From positions 1 through 9,747 of the forward strand of contig JAJYAS010000079.1 in NCBI GenBank assembly GCA_021779415.1: DNA of 9,747 bases, read 5' to 3'. Position numbers and translations under genes: made by a program. The DNA is from Bacillota bacterium. Its GTDB lineage: Bacteria > Bacillota_B > Desulfitobacteriia > Desulfitobacteriales > Desulfitobacteriaceae. How positions within the stretch are numbered: the stretch's first letter is position 1; each line of letters starts with the position of its first letter. Below are positions 1 through 7,865 of this stretch, piece by piece. The notes under the pieces were generated by a model. It worked only from the letters and a program-made list of their open reading frames with translations. It did no database searches and was not told the DNA's origin.

Positions 1-271
1 GTTTGGCGCTCGTCCGGCACCGCGCCTATCCCAGCGGGATGCTTCTCCTCGAATATGAGGTGCAACAGGCTGCGGTAGGCACGAATGAATGAATGAATGA
101 ATTTCTCGAAGGATAGTCATAATGCCGAACAGAGTCACGGTTAGTTGCTACTACGAATTATTCTTAGTAAGGTGCAGTAGGGTCTATGGAACAAGAGGAC
201 TTAAGTAACTTTCGCTATCAGTCACTCCAACCCTAAAAACAAATGACTTGCTATCCACCCAATACAGAGCT
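1..271. other. Left-edge stretch without a confident gene
   Basis: No convincing gene is visible here. The first 80 bases or so are richer in G and C than the rest of the window. They contain a small hairpin, ATCCC/GGGAT (28-40), and short open frames on both strands that run off the left edge. On the minus strand an ATG at 120-118 opens a frame to the edge, and a second minus-strand frame reads protein-like residues between the tetranucleotide repeat and base 1. Neither has a visible ribosome binding site. From 121 to 271 I see no gene, RNA or promoter that I can defend. This may be the end of a neighbouring gene or of a mobile element. Confidence 0.4.
83..102. repeat. (GAAT)5 tetranucleotide tandem repeat
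   Basis: Five exact head-to-tail copies of GAAT (ATTC on the minus strand). Four-base repeats can change copy number by slippage during replication and shift any frame that crosses them. A short minus-strand frame starting at ATG 120-118 does cross it. No other tandem microsatellite of this length was seen in the window. Confidence 0.9.
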
Positions 272-318
272 AACATCACTACACCCGGACGATCTACCGG
301 GTGTAGTGATGTTTTTTT
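272..318 (+). terminator. Strong hairpin with T-run upstream of the recombinases
   Basis: The arms at 272-288 and 297-313 pair perfectly over 17 bp around an 8-base loop. The core is CATCACTACACCCGG against CCGGGTGTAGTGATG. Seven T residues (312-318) follow directly, which is the form of a Rho-independent terminator on the + strand. It lies 61 bases before the first recombinase start. It could end a transcript entering from the left and insulate the mobile module, or act as an attenuator if the recombinase promoter lies upstream of it. A long near-perfect dyad is also the shape of a recombinase binding site, but the T-run favours termination. Confidence 0.8.
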
Positions 319-379
319 AACAGCAATATGTTCCAGCAGACTTCGCTTAACTATACCGAGAGTGAAGGAAAGGAGTCAC

Positions 380-1630
380 ATGAAAAAAATACGAACGATC
401 GAAGCAGCAGTTATTGCAGAAAAGAAACTTAGAGTTTGCGCTTACTGTAGGGTTTCAACCGACCAGGCCGAGCAGAAAAACAGTTTCTCCGCTCAAGTGG
501 AACATTACACCGCCTATATTAAGAACAATCTGGCTTGGAACTTTGCCGGGATTTACGCAGATGAAGCCCTATCCGGTAAAAACGCAGCAAAACGACCAGA
601 GTTTATGAGGATGGTAAACGATGCCGAGAACAAAAAGTTCGACTTGATTATTACGAAGTCCATCAGCCGTTTCGCTCGGAACACCGCCGACTGTTTGGAA
701 ACCGTGCGTAAACTCAAGTCAATAGGAATCGGAATTTTCTTTGAGAAGGAGGCGATCAACACCCTAAACGCTGAGAGTGAGCTAATGCTCTCCATTCTAA
801 GCTCAGTGGCTGAGGAAGAGTTAAATTCCATATCTCAAAGCATGCGCTGGGCCTACCAACGTCGCTTCAAGCAGGGAAAGGTCACGATTAATACTAAGCG
901 ATTCTTAGGGTACGACAAGGACAAAGACGGTAAACTGATTATTAATGAAGAACAAGCCGTCATTGTTAGGCGGATATTTAACGATTACCTTTCAGGGCTG
1001 GGCATTTCGCGAATCGCCAAAGGACTTGACGGTATTAAAACCATTTCAGGGAAGGTAAAATGGGCCGAGTCAACGGTGAGAGATATCATCAAAAATGAGA
1101 AGTATGTTGGGGATGCGCTCTTACAGAAGACGATCACTAAAGATTTTAAGAAGAAGCGAAACAAAGGCGAAGTGCCGATGTACTATGTCAAGGATACCCA
1201 TCCGGCCATAGTTTCAAGAGAGGATTTTGAGAAGGCCCAGGAATTGATGGTGGAGAGAGCAAAGTCCAAAGGAAACATAAATGGAACCCGTGAGAAATAT
1301 TTGAAACGATATGCCTTCACCAGTACCATCGAATGTGGCCATTGTGGCAAAACCTATAAACGGCATATAGACAATTGTGGCAATGTTGCTGAGTCGGTAT
1401 GCTGGGTTTGTAGCACATATATAATAGAAGGAAAAAATTCGTGTAACGTTGGAAGAGTCAAAGAAGAGACCATAAAAGGCCTGTTCGTGAAGGTGTTCAA
1501 TCGGCTCAAAACTGAGCGCGTTAAGTTGCTCAGTGATTACAAGGCTAAGTTGGAAAGAGAAAAATTCACGGACATTGACCAAGAGCGCATCGAGAAGTTG
1601 GATAACGAAATCGGAAACCTAATCCAGTAA
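380..1630 (+). CDS. Large serine recombinase, truncated by an in-frame TAA
   Basis: This is a site-specific recombinase of the large serine type, which cuts and rejoins DNA at attachment sites through a serine-DNA bond. The start is ATG 380, preceded by AAGGAG; an in-frame start at 248 would run through the hairpin at 272-318 and has no ribosome binding site. The product is 416 residues. The catalytic domain contains Y-x-R-V-S with the nucleophile at Ser26, plus Arg97 and Arg100 in SISRFAR. A recombinase domain follows at about 165-300, then a zinc ribbon (C319, C322, C344, C355), and the coiled coil begins after about 370. The family normally continues for another 110 residues or so. That continuation is present in the same frame after the TAA at 1628-1630. 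Catalytic and zinc parts are intact, so the short product might bind DNA, but loss of the C-terminal coiled coil would be expected to disturb synapsis control. Confidence 0.9.
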   Translation: MKKIRTIEAAVIAEKKLRVCAYCRVSTDQAEQKNSFSAQVEHYTAYIKNNLAWNFAGIYADEALSGKNAAKRPEFMRMVNDAENKKFDLIITKSISRFARNTADCLETVRKLKSIGIGIFFEKEAINTLNAESELMLSILSSVAEEELNSISQSMRWAYQRRFKQGKVTINTKRFLGYDKDKDGKLIINEEQAVIVRRIFNDYLSGLGISRIAKGLDGIKTISGKVKWAESTVRDIIKNEKYVGDALLQKTITKDFKKKRNKGEVPMYYVKDTHPAIVSREDFEKAQELMVERAKSKGNINGTREKYLKRYAFTSTIECGHCGKTYKRHIDNCGNVAESVCWVCSTYIIEGKNSCNVGRVKEETIKGLFVKVFNRLKTERVKLLSDYKAKLEREKFTDIDQERIEKLDNEIGNLIQ

Positions 1631-1969
1631 GAACGAGCGCTCTTTTTAATAGAGGAAAAGGGCACAGATCATAATCTATTAAGAGCTGAACACGAAAAAC
1701 TCGTGGGCAGGTTGACCCAACTTCAAACTGAACGGTCCATCTGGATGGCGGAAATGGCAAAACAGGACACTCGCATCGCGAGAACTTTGGAACTTGAAGC
1801 TATCCTTGAATCCCAGGGTGGCAAACTCTTGGAGTTTAACGAGGATTTATACACTGCAATCATCGAAAAAATAGTAGTCAGGGAACGTACCACTTTAGAG
1901 TTTCATTTAAAAAACGGCCTTCGTTTTGAGGAGCATTACACCTTAAAACGAGGCCGTGATTTATTTTAG
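1631..1969 (+). pseudogene. Detached C-terminal segment of the first recombinase
   Basis: It reads in the same frame as the gene upstream, with no further stop until TAG 1967-1969. If TAA 1628-1630 were a sense codon the whole gene would be 529 residues, a usual length for the family. The last 45 residues or so (L-Y-x-x-I-I-E-K-I-V-V, then alternating hydrophobic and charged residues) align by eye with the end of the second recombinase, which reads L-F-R-K-L-V-E-K-V-K-V. This is therefore the native C-terminus and not a chance frame. A GTG at 1703 could in principle start a separate peptide of 88 residues, but no good ribosome binding site precedes it. The stop context is CAG-TAA-GAA, one base from a glutamine codon (CAA). 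Confidence 0.8.
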
Positions 1970-1977
1970 GGAGGTTT

Positions 1978-3525
1978 ATGAAAATGGCAAATGTGACAGT
2001 GATTCCGGCAAAACCAAGACAAGAATTACAGGGGCTTGAGGCAACGGCAAAAATGAGGGTTTGTGCCTATGCTAGGGTTTCCACAGATAATGAAGAGCAA
2101 CTTTCGAGTTATCAGGCGCAAGTGGAACATTATTCTGCCTACATTAAAAACAATCCAGCCTGGGAGTTCGGTGGAATCTTCGCGGACGAAGGTATCAGTG
2201 GAACCAACACTAAGAAACGAGTGGAATTCAACCGCATGATCGAGGATTGTATGGCTGGCAAGATCGACATGGTGATAACCAAATCCATCAGTCGATTCGC
2301 CAGGAATACGTTGGATACTTTGAAATATGTACGCCAACTCAAGGAGAAGGGAGTTGCTATTTTCTTCGAAAAAGAGAACGTGAATACTCTTGATTCCAAG
2401 GGAGAGTTCCTGATCACGTTGCTTGGGAGTTTGGCACAAGAGGAAAGCTCAAATATATCACAGATTACACGTATGGGGATTGCCTACCGTTTTCAGGAGG
2501 GTAAGGTTATAGTCAACCACAATAGATTTCTCGGTTATACGAAAGATGAGAATGGTGAATTGGTCATAGTACCGGAGGAGGCAGAGGTTATTCGTAGGAT
2601 TTTTAAAGAGTTTCTGGAGGGGAAAAGTCCCTATAAAATCGCGGCTAATTTGCAAAGGGATGGGATAATCACCGGCTCGGGCGGTTCTAGGTGGTACGAT
2701 AGCACGGTCAATAAGATCCTGAAGAACGAAAAATACATGGGCGATGCTCTACTTCAGAAAACCTTCACTGTAGATTTCTTGACTAAGAAAAGGGTCAAAA
2801 ACACTGGTCATGCTGCACAGTACTATGTCGAAGATTGCCACCCAGAAATTATTAGTAAGGATGAGTTTGCTGCGGTACAGGCCGAGTTTGAACGACGTGC
2901 AAATATGAGTGGGTATTCTAAGACAGGGAAGAGCAAGTTTACGAGTGACTATGCTTTTTCGGGGAAGCTATTTTGCCAAAATTGCGGATCAAAGTTTAGA
3001 CGTATGAAATGGGGCAAGGGCAAGAACCAACAGGTCGTCTGGATATGTATTAACCATCAAACGGGTGGTAACGAAGCTTGTGATATGAAGGCTGTCAAGG
3101 AGAAGAGTTTAGAGCAGGCATTCTTACGAGTTATGAACAGAATTATTGCCAATAAGGAAGCCTATATAATAGAAAAAAATAGTGAGAGTACGGCGAGTAA
3201 TTATGAGGAAATCGACGCCAAGTTAGAGGAACGTCAGCAAGAGTTGATGGATGCGGTGCGGAATAATCGGGAATATTCGACTGATGAAATTGAAAGGTTA
3301 CAGGCCTATAGGCAGAGGGTGAAGAGTGATGAGGTAGAGAGGCAATGGAAGAACAGAATGGTAGGAGAGTTCAAATCTTATCTAGATGCTAGGGACGGCA
3401 AGCTGGTGGATAAGTTTGATGGAGACTTATTCCGGAAGTTGGTTGAGAAGGTCAAAGTTCAGTCGATGGTTGAGGTGGAGTTTGTGTTTAAGGTGGGGAT
3501 AGTAGTTAGGGATGTATTAGGGTAA
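1978..3525 (+). CDS. Large serine recombinase, intact second copy
   Basis: This 515-residue site-specific recombinase is paralogous to the gene just upstream. ATG 1978 lies behind GGGAGG, 8 bp after the upstream stop, so the two are very probably co-transcribed. The catalytic domain (about 25-170) has Y-A-R-V-S with Ser35 as nucleophile and Arg106/Arg109 in SISRFARN. The recombinase domain spans about 185-305. The zinc ribbon uses C333, C336, C357 and C368. A charged, glutamate- and arginine-rich coiled coil follows at about 405-465, then a short beta-type tail. No interruption is visible. Tandem pairs of large serine recombinases occur in Firmicutes elements, the CcrA/CcrB pair of SCCmec being the best-known case. 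Whether both partners are needed here is unknown. It probably integrates or excises the element carrying it. It could also be a sporulation-type gene rearrangement enzyme, but no split gene is seen beside it. Confidence 0.93.
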   Translation: MKMANVTVIPAKPRQELQGLEATAKMRVCAYARVSTDNEEQLSSYQAQVEHYSAYIKNNPAWEFGGIFADEGISGTNTKKRVEFNRMIEDCMAGKIDMVITKSISRFARNTLDTLKYVRQLKEKGVAIFFEKENVNTLDSKGEFLITLLGSLAQEESSNISQITRMGIAYRFQEGKVIVNHNRFLGYTKDENGELVIVPEEAEVIRRIFKEFLEGKSPYKIAANLQRDGIITGSGGSRWYDSTVNKILKNEKYMGDALLQKTFTVDFLTKKRVKNTGHAAQYYVEDCHPEIISKDEFAAVQAEFERRANMSGYSKTGKSKFTSDYAFSGKLFCQNCGSKFRRMKWGKGKNQQVVWICINHQTGGNEACDMKAVKEKSLEQAFLRVMNRIIANKEAYIIEKNSESTASNYEEIDAKLEERQQELMDAVRNNREYSTDEIERLQAYRQRVKSDEVERQWKNRMVGEFKSYLDARDGKLVDKFDGDLFRKLVEKVKVQSMVEVEFVFKVGIVVRDVLG

Positions 3526-3549
3526 AATAATACAATTTATTAGACGAGA

Positions 3550-3568
3550 GTTAAAAAAACTTTTTAAC
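3550..3568. repeat. AT-rich inverted repeat after the recombinases
   Basis: GTTAAAAA (3550-3557) and TTTTTAAC (3561-3568) form a perfect 8-bp dyad around a 3-base centre, 24 bp after the second recombinase stop. It lacks a G/C-rich stem and a downstream T-run, so it would be a weak terminator at best. It could be a protein-binding or recombination half-site. A second imperfect dyad, AGGT(N7)ACCT, follows at 3574-3588. Confidence 0.5.
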
Positions 3569-3587
3569 AATAAAGGTATTTAAAACC

Positions 3588-3605
3588 TATATGGCAAATA
3601 TATGG
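3588..3605. repeat. TATATGG direct repeats, 11-bp pitch
   Basis: TATATGG occurs at 3588-3594 and again at 3599-3605, start to start 11 bp, about one helical turn. The pair sits immediately upstream of the proposed -35 element at 3609. That is the usual place for an activator that binds as a tandem dimer. Regulation is inference; only the repeat and its spacing are seen. Confidence 0.4.
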
Positions 3606-3608
3606 TTA

Positions 3609-3636
3609 TTGGTTGATTTTTTGATCACACTATAAA
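3609..3636 (+). promoter_or_regulatory. Candidate sigma-A promoter of the deacylase-glycosyltransferase unit
   Basis: TTGGTT (3609-3614), a 16-bp spacer and TATAAA (3631-3636) resemble a vegetative promoter. A start near 3643 would give a leader of about 20 bases containing the AAGGGGG ribosome binding site (3649-3655) of the following gene. The stretch is AT-rich, so chance matches are easy. Confidence 0.45.
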
Positions 3637-3662
3637 TTTAATTATCATAAGGGGGAAGGAAA

Positions 3663-5315
3663 ATGCAATGTGACCTGTTGATAAAAAATGGAACTATAGT
3701 GGATGGCACAGGTAAATTATCTTTTAAAGGCAATATAGCCATAAAAGACGGTAAGATAAATGCAGTCACAAACCTTGGAAACGGCCAAGAGGACGATTGG
3801 GAATCTACCAAGGTCATTAACGCTGAAAATCTAATCGTTTGCCCTGGTTTTATCGATATCCATTCACATTGTGACTTTATTTTACCTCTTAAGGAACACC
3901 AGGAACGACTAGCCTGCCTGCTTGAACAGGGTATAACAACGATAGTAGGCGGAAATTGTGGTTTCTCTGCCAGTCCCTTGGCGAAGGACTCAAAATACAT
4001 GGATATTGTGCAAAATGATTTTGAATTTAACTCTGGAAGACCAGTTGATGTTAGTTGGGCATCAATGGGGTCTTTTTTCAGTTATTTAGAAGAAGGTGGA
4101 TTTCCTCTCAATTTGGCACAACTAATTGGACATGGAACATTGCGAAAGTCCTTGTGGGGAACCGATTATTCATTGCCTAGCCAAGAAAATATGCAACAAA
4201 TGAGCCAAATCATTGAAGAGTCTTTTTCTGAGGGAGCTTACGGAGTATCCCTGGGACTTGGCTATGAGCCTGGGATGCATGTTGATATGAAAGAACTAGA
4301 GGAAATAGCTCGCTTGGTAAAAAAGCATGACCGTGTGCTTACGGTTCATATCAAATCCCTTGCTCGTGCATCAGCAGTTTACAAGTCCAGTTACCTTGTA
4401 AAACCCCACAATATTCTAGCTCTTGAGGAGATGATAAAACTCGCCGAAAGAACAAGGGTTAAGATACAGATATCCCATCTGATATTCTCTGGCCGCAAGA
4501 CCTGGGCAAGTTGCGATAAGGCATTGGAGATGATTGACCAAGCAAGGTCCCGTGGTATCGATATTGCCTTTGACGTTTTTCCTTATTATTGCGCAAATAC
4601 GACAGTTAATGCAATCTTGCCTCCCTGGTTTCTAAAGAACCCGGATAAATATTTCAAGAGTTCACTGTCCCGAAAGCTTCTGGCTTTCCAGTATGCGATA
4701 GGCTGGAGAACTCTTGGTATGAATTGGGAGGATGTTCAGCTGATGCTGGGGAGTCATCTGGAATTAGAACAATATGAGGGTTTATAGATTCCCGATATTG
4801 CCCGAATGATGAATTGCTCTTCTACCGAAGCTTATCTTAGGATAGCTGAATTAAGCAGGGGAAATGCAGCTGGTCTTTTTTACTTGAATAACGGCGAAGA
4901 AAACATGGATGAAGTTTTGATTAAGGTAATGAAGCATCCCCTGTGCACTATTGAGACCGATGCCCTCATTACATCCAGAGGTAAGCAGAACCCGGCAACC
5001 TATGGTGCCTTTCCTGCCGTTATTCAGCGTTACCACAAAGAAAAACAACTATTTTCCCTCGAAGAAGCAATAGCCAAGATGACAGGCAAATCTGCTGAAC
5101 GGATTGGAATAAAAGACAAGGGTTTCCTAAAAGTAGGCTGTTGGGCGGATATTACTATTTTCGATTATAACCTGATTAGGGACAATACGACCGCCCAGAA
5201 TACCAGTGCAAAACCTTCAGGAATAAAATACGTCTTTGTCAACGGTTACGAAGTGGTAAAGGACGGGACTGCTATTCCTGGGAAAAAGTGCGGTCAAATA
5301 CTGAAATGCAGCTAA
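3663..5315 (+). pseudogene. D-aminoacylase-family amidohydrolase with in-frame TAG
   Basis: This frame belongs to the N-acyl-D-amino-acid deacylase family, metal-dependent amidohydrolases that split N-acyl-D-amino acids into a D-amino acid and a carboxylate. A hydantoinase-like relative is possible. ATG 3663 follows AAGGGGG at 7 bases. The N-terminal beta strands (about 1-60) lead into H-S-H-C-D (His67, His69), then G-N-C-G-F-S with Cys99, then His229, I-S-H with His272, and E-T-D with Asp433. These match the metal and catalytic residues known for D-aminoacylases. A TAG at 4785-4787 (codon 375) interrupts the frame, which then continues in register to TAA 5313-5315. Read through, it would be 550 codons, near normal length. 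The residues around the stop (Y-E-G-L, stop, I-P-D-I-A) fit the family's continuous sequence. The 374-residue product lacks the catalytic Asp and the C-terminal beta domain and should be inactive. A restart at ATG 4806 has no clear ribosome binding site. The first glycosyltransferase follows after 27 bp. Confidence 0.85.
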
Positions 5316-5342
5316 TCCCTATAAAGTGGGAGGAGAGAAGTT

Positions 5343-6476
5343 ATGAATATGCTTTTTTTAGTGTTAGCATCTATAAATGTTGTTATCTGGGTATTTTATG
5401 GGCTGTTGTTTTTTTTTAATTTGAAGAAGAAACCAATTTTTCGTGGTAACGATTGTTACGACAACGAGATTATTTACCCATCATTATCTGTAATAATTCC
5501 AGCCTGCAATGAAGAAGAATCTATCAGGCAGGCCATTAGTCAATTACTCGACCAAGATTACCCCGATCTTGAAGTGATAGTCGTTAATGATCGGTCCACT
5601 GATCACACGGGGTTCGTTGTTGAGGAACTTAAAATTCAATACCCCCAACTGAAAGTTGTAAATATTACTGATTTACCTCCGAAGTGGATAGGAAAAAATC
5701 ATGCTATTTATCAAGGTGTTAAACAGGCTACAGGAGAGTGGATACTTTTTACTGATGCCGATGTTATGTTCTCCCCTAGTAGCTTAAAGAAAACGGTTAG
5801 TTATTCTTTGGAAAACGAGCTTGATCACTTAACAATCACTCCTGATATAACCTACAAAGGGTTTTTCTACGGTGGTTTTATTTCCTTTTTTATTATTGTC
5901 GTTACTGGTTTCTACCTAAGTAGTAAGAGTGCTGGAATCGGTGCTTTCAACTTAATAAAAAGATCTACATACCAAGAAATTGGTGGTTACGAGGCAATAG
6001 CAATGCAACCTGTTGATGACGTTTCTTTAGGTAAATTACTCGTGAAGAAGGGATACAAACAAAGTTTCGGATTTAGTAAAGGCTTAATATCAGTAAAATT
6101 ATTTGATAACCTCTTTGCCATGATGAAAGGCATAGAGAAAAATCAATTTTCAAGTACAAATTATAGAGTTCTACCCACGTTGGCATTTTGTTGTTTCATC
6201 CTCTTTCTGAATGTATATCCTTTTATCGGGTTGTTCTTTGGGTCTGAGTGGGTAAGAATATTGTGCGGTTTTTCCATCATTATATTGTTTGCTATTTATA
6301 ATTACTTAAAGAAATATACTGATGTATCATTAATGCATGTTTTAATTCACCCTATATCAGCTTTACTGTACTTTTGGGCGGTATTAAACTCGATGGTCAA
6401 GATTCTACGTAGGGGCGGTATCGAATGGCGGGGAACGGTTTATTCTTTAGAAGAATTGAAGAAGCATACTTTTTAA
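5343..6476 (+). CDS. Membrane-anchored family 2 glycosyltransferase, copy 1
   Basis: This is a 377-residue GT2 glycosyltransferase, closest in layout to the HpnB/CruC-like group that glycosylates hopanoid or carotenoid-type lipids. That acceptor class is inference. ATG 5343 follows GGGAGGAG. A single N-terminal membrane segment (about 3-26) is followed by the GT-A domain. It has S-V-I-I-P-A-C-N-E-E (49-58), V-N-D-R-S-T-D (81-87), G-K-N-H-A (117-121), and the metal-binding D-A-D (138-140) preceded by L-F-T. It also has G-A-F-N-L with I-G-G-Y-E (200-217) and the acidic pair at 225-226. Hydrophobic segments near 172-195, 276-298, 304-322 and 332-352 place the C-terminal half in the membrane, and the conserved E-W-R-G-T motif is at 361-365. 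The active site should face the cytoplasm and use a nucleotide sugar. It follows the deacylase by 27 bp and precedes its paralogue by 73 bp. Confidence 0.92.
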   Translation: MNMLFLVLASINVVIWVFYGLLFFFNLKKKPIFRGNDCYDNEIIYPSLSVIIPACNEEESIRQAISQLLDQDYPDLEVIVVNDRSTDHTGFVVEELKIQYPQLKVVNITDLPPKWIGKNHAIYQGVKQATGEWILFTDADVMFSPSSLKKTVSYSLENELDHLTITPDITYKGFFYGGFISFFIIVVTGFYLSSKSAGIGAFNLIKRSTYQEIGGYEAIAMQPVDDVSLGKLLVKKGYKQSFGFSKGLISVKLFDNLFAMMKGIEKNQFSSTNYRVLPTLAFCCFILFLNVYPFIGLFFGSEWVRILCGFSIIILFAIYNYLKKYTDVSLMHVLIHPISALLYFWAVLNSMVKILRRGGIEWRGTVYSLEELKKHTF

Positions 6477-6549
6477 GTGAGTAAAAGACATAATCAGCGG
6501 CTAGGAGAAAAGTGCTTTTGCTGGAGGTTATTGGGAAGGAGAGAAAGTT

Positions 6550-7683
6550 GTGAATGTTCTTTTTTCAGCATTGTCTTTAACCAGTGCCTTTATAGGGGTA
6601 GGTACAGTCTTGCTTTGGTTTAAATATATTAAAAAGAGACCAGTATTTCTGGAAACCGATAGTTCAAACACTGGTATTATTTATCCAGTATTATCTGTAA
6701 TAATTCCAGCCTGTAATGAAGAAGAATCCATTGAACAGGCAGTTAGACAGTTAATCAGTCAAGATTACCCTAATTTAGAGGTAATCTTAGTGAATGACCG
6801 TTCTACTGATAATACTGGGGCGGTTTTGGAAAAGATTAAAGTTCAATACCCACAACTGAAAGTTATAACTATTTATGATTTGCCTCCCAACTGGTTAGGT
6901 AAAAACCATGCTGTTTACCAGGGAGTGAAAGAGGCTACGGGCGAGTGGTTACTTTTTACCGATGCTGATGTTATGTTCTCCTTAGGAAGTTTGAAGAAAA
7001 CCCTTAGTTATGCTCTGGAACACAAGCTCGACCACCTAACAATCGCTCCTGATTTGTATTACGGAGGTGTTTTCTATCGTGCCTTTCTTACCTACCTCAG
7101 TTTTGCAATTACCGCTACGGTGATGTTTACAAACAAGGTGGGAGTTGGTGCATTTAACTTAGTGAAAAAATCCGTATACCAGGAAATTGGTGGATACGAA
7201 GCAATAGCAATGCGGGTAGCTGATGACATGTCTTTTGGGGAACTCGTGGTAAATAAGGGATACAAACAGGATTTCGGATTGTCGGGTAAAGGCTTTATTA
7301 TTGTAAAATGGTATGATAACCTATTTGCCTTGCTTAAAGGAATTAAAAAAAACCAGTTTGCTCATTTTAAATACAGTGTTGTTACAACATTAGTAATATG
7401 CTTTTATGCTCTGTTAGTGGGTGTTTACCCATTCGTTGGTATATTCTTCGGACCAATTTGGGCAAGAGCCGTATGCGGTATTTCTGTCGTCAGTTTGTTT
7501 GCTGTCTATAACTACTTAGCGAAATACTTGAATATCTCCCGTAGTTATGTTGTGATTCACCCTATATCTGTCTTGATGTACATTGGAGCAATATTAAACT
7601 CGATGGTTAAAACTATAAGCCAAGGTGGTATAGAATGGAGAGGAACCCTTTATCCCATAAAAGTATTGAAGAAACATATATGA
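6550..7683 (+). CDS. Membrane-anchored family 2 glycosyltransferase, copy 2
   Basis: This is a paralogue of the preceding gene, also 377 residues. It starts at GTG 6550, with AAGGAG ending 8 bases upstream, and has no useful ATG nearby. The motifs are kept at the same positions: S-V-I-I-P-A-C-N-E-E (49-58), V-N-D-R-S-T-D (81-87), G-K-N-H-A (117-121), D-A-D (138-140), G-A-F-N-L (200-204), the acidic pair D-D (225-226) and E-W-R-G-T near the end. The membrane segments match those of copy 1. Over residues 46-141 the two are about three quarters identical by eye; the membrane part is less so. The similarity reaches the ribosome binding region, so this is a tandem gene duplication. Differences cluster in the N-terminal anchor, residues 168-198 and around 221-250, places that could alter acceptor choice. 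It is probably co-transcribed with copy 1. No terminator lies between them. Confidence 0.92.
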   Translation: MNVLFSALSLTSAFIGVGTVLLWFKYIKKRPVFLETDSSNTGIIYPVLSVIIPACNEEESIEQAVRQLISQDYPNLEVILVNDRSTDNTGAVLEKIKVQYPQLKVITIYDLPPNWLGKNHAVYQGVKEATGEWLLFTDADVMFSLGSLKKTLSYALEHKLDHLTIAPDLYYGGVFYRAFLTYLSFAITATVMFTNKVGVGAFNLVKKSVYQEIGGYEAIAMRVADDMSFGELVVNKGYKQDFGLSGKGFIIVKWYDNLFALLKGIKKNQFAHFKYSVVTTLVICFYALLVGVYPFVGIFFGPIWARAVCGISVVSLFAVYNYLAKYLNISRSYVVIHPISVLMYIGAILNSMVKTISQGGIEWRGTLYPIKVLKKHI

Positions 7684-7865
7684 GGGACTAAAGAATGAGT
7701 AACTGAGACAAAAGTAGTCTTGTTGGATTAAAGATTTTCTAGGCAAGTCTTTGCCTGCAGCATCAGATAAATTTCTCGTTGTACTGAACCGTCTGCAACT
7801 GCCAACTGGAAGCCCATCAAGCATTGATTCTCATTGGACCAAAATACCCGCTTGGAGATTACCTT

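Noticed and set aside
59..66. GGTGCAAC at 59-66 and again at the very end of the window (9740-9747)
   Set aside because: Only eight bases are shared and the flanks differ, so it cannot be called a repeat or an element end.
1..247. Possible group II intron or other structured RNA at the left edge
   Set aside because: The GC-rich start and small hairpins suggested it, but I could not find a domain V-like stem or other defining motif.
248..379. Longer N-terminus for the first recombinase from a start at 248
   Set aside because: It would be read through the hairpin and T-run at 272-318 and has no ribosome binding site. ATG 380 has AAGGAG, and its first residues match the paralogue's layout.
1703..1969. 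Independent 88-residue gene from GTG 1703
   Set aside because: It lies in the same frame as the recombinase before it, resembles the C-terminus of the second recombinase, and lacks a ribosome binding site.
4806..5315. Separate small gene of 169 residues
   Set aside because: It is the in-frame remainder of the D-aminoacylase, carrying the catalytic Asp and C-terminal beta domain. ATG 4806 has no clear ribosome binding site.
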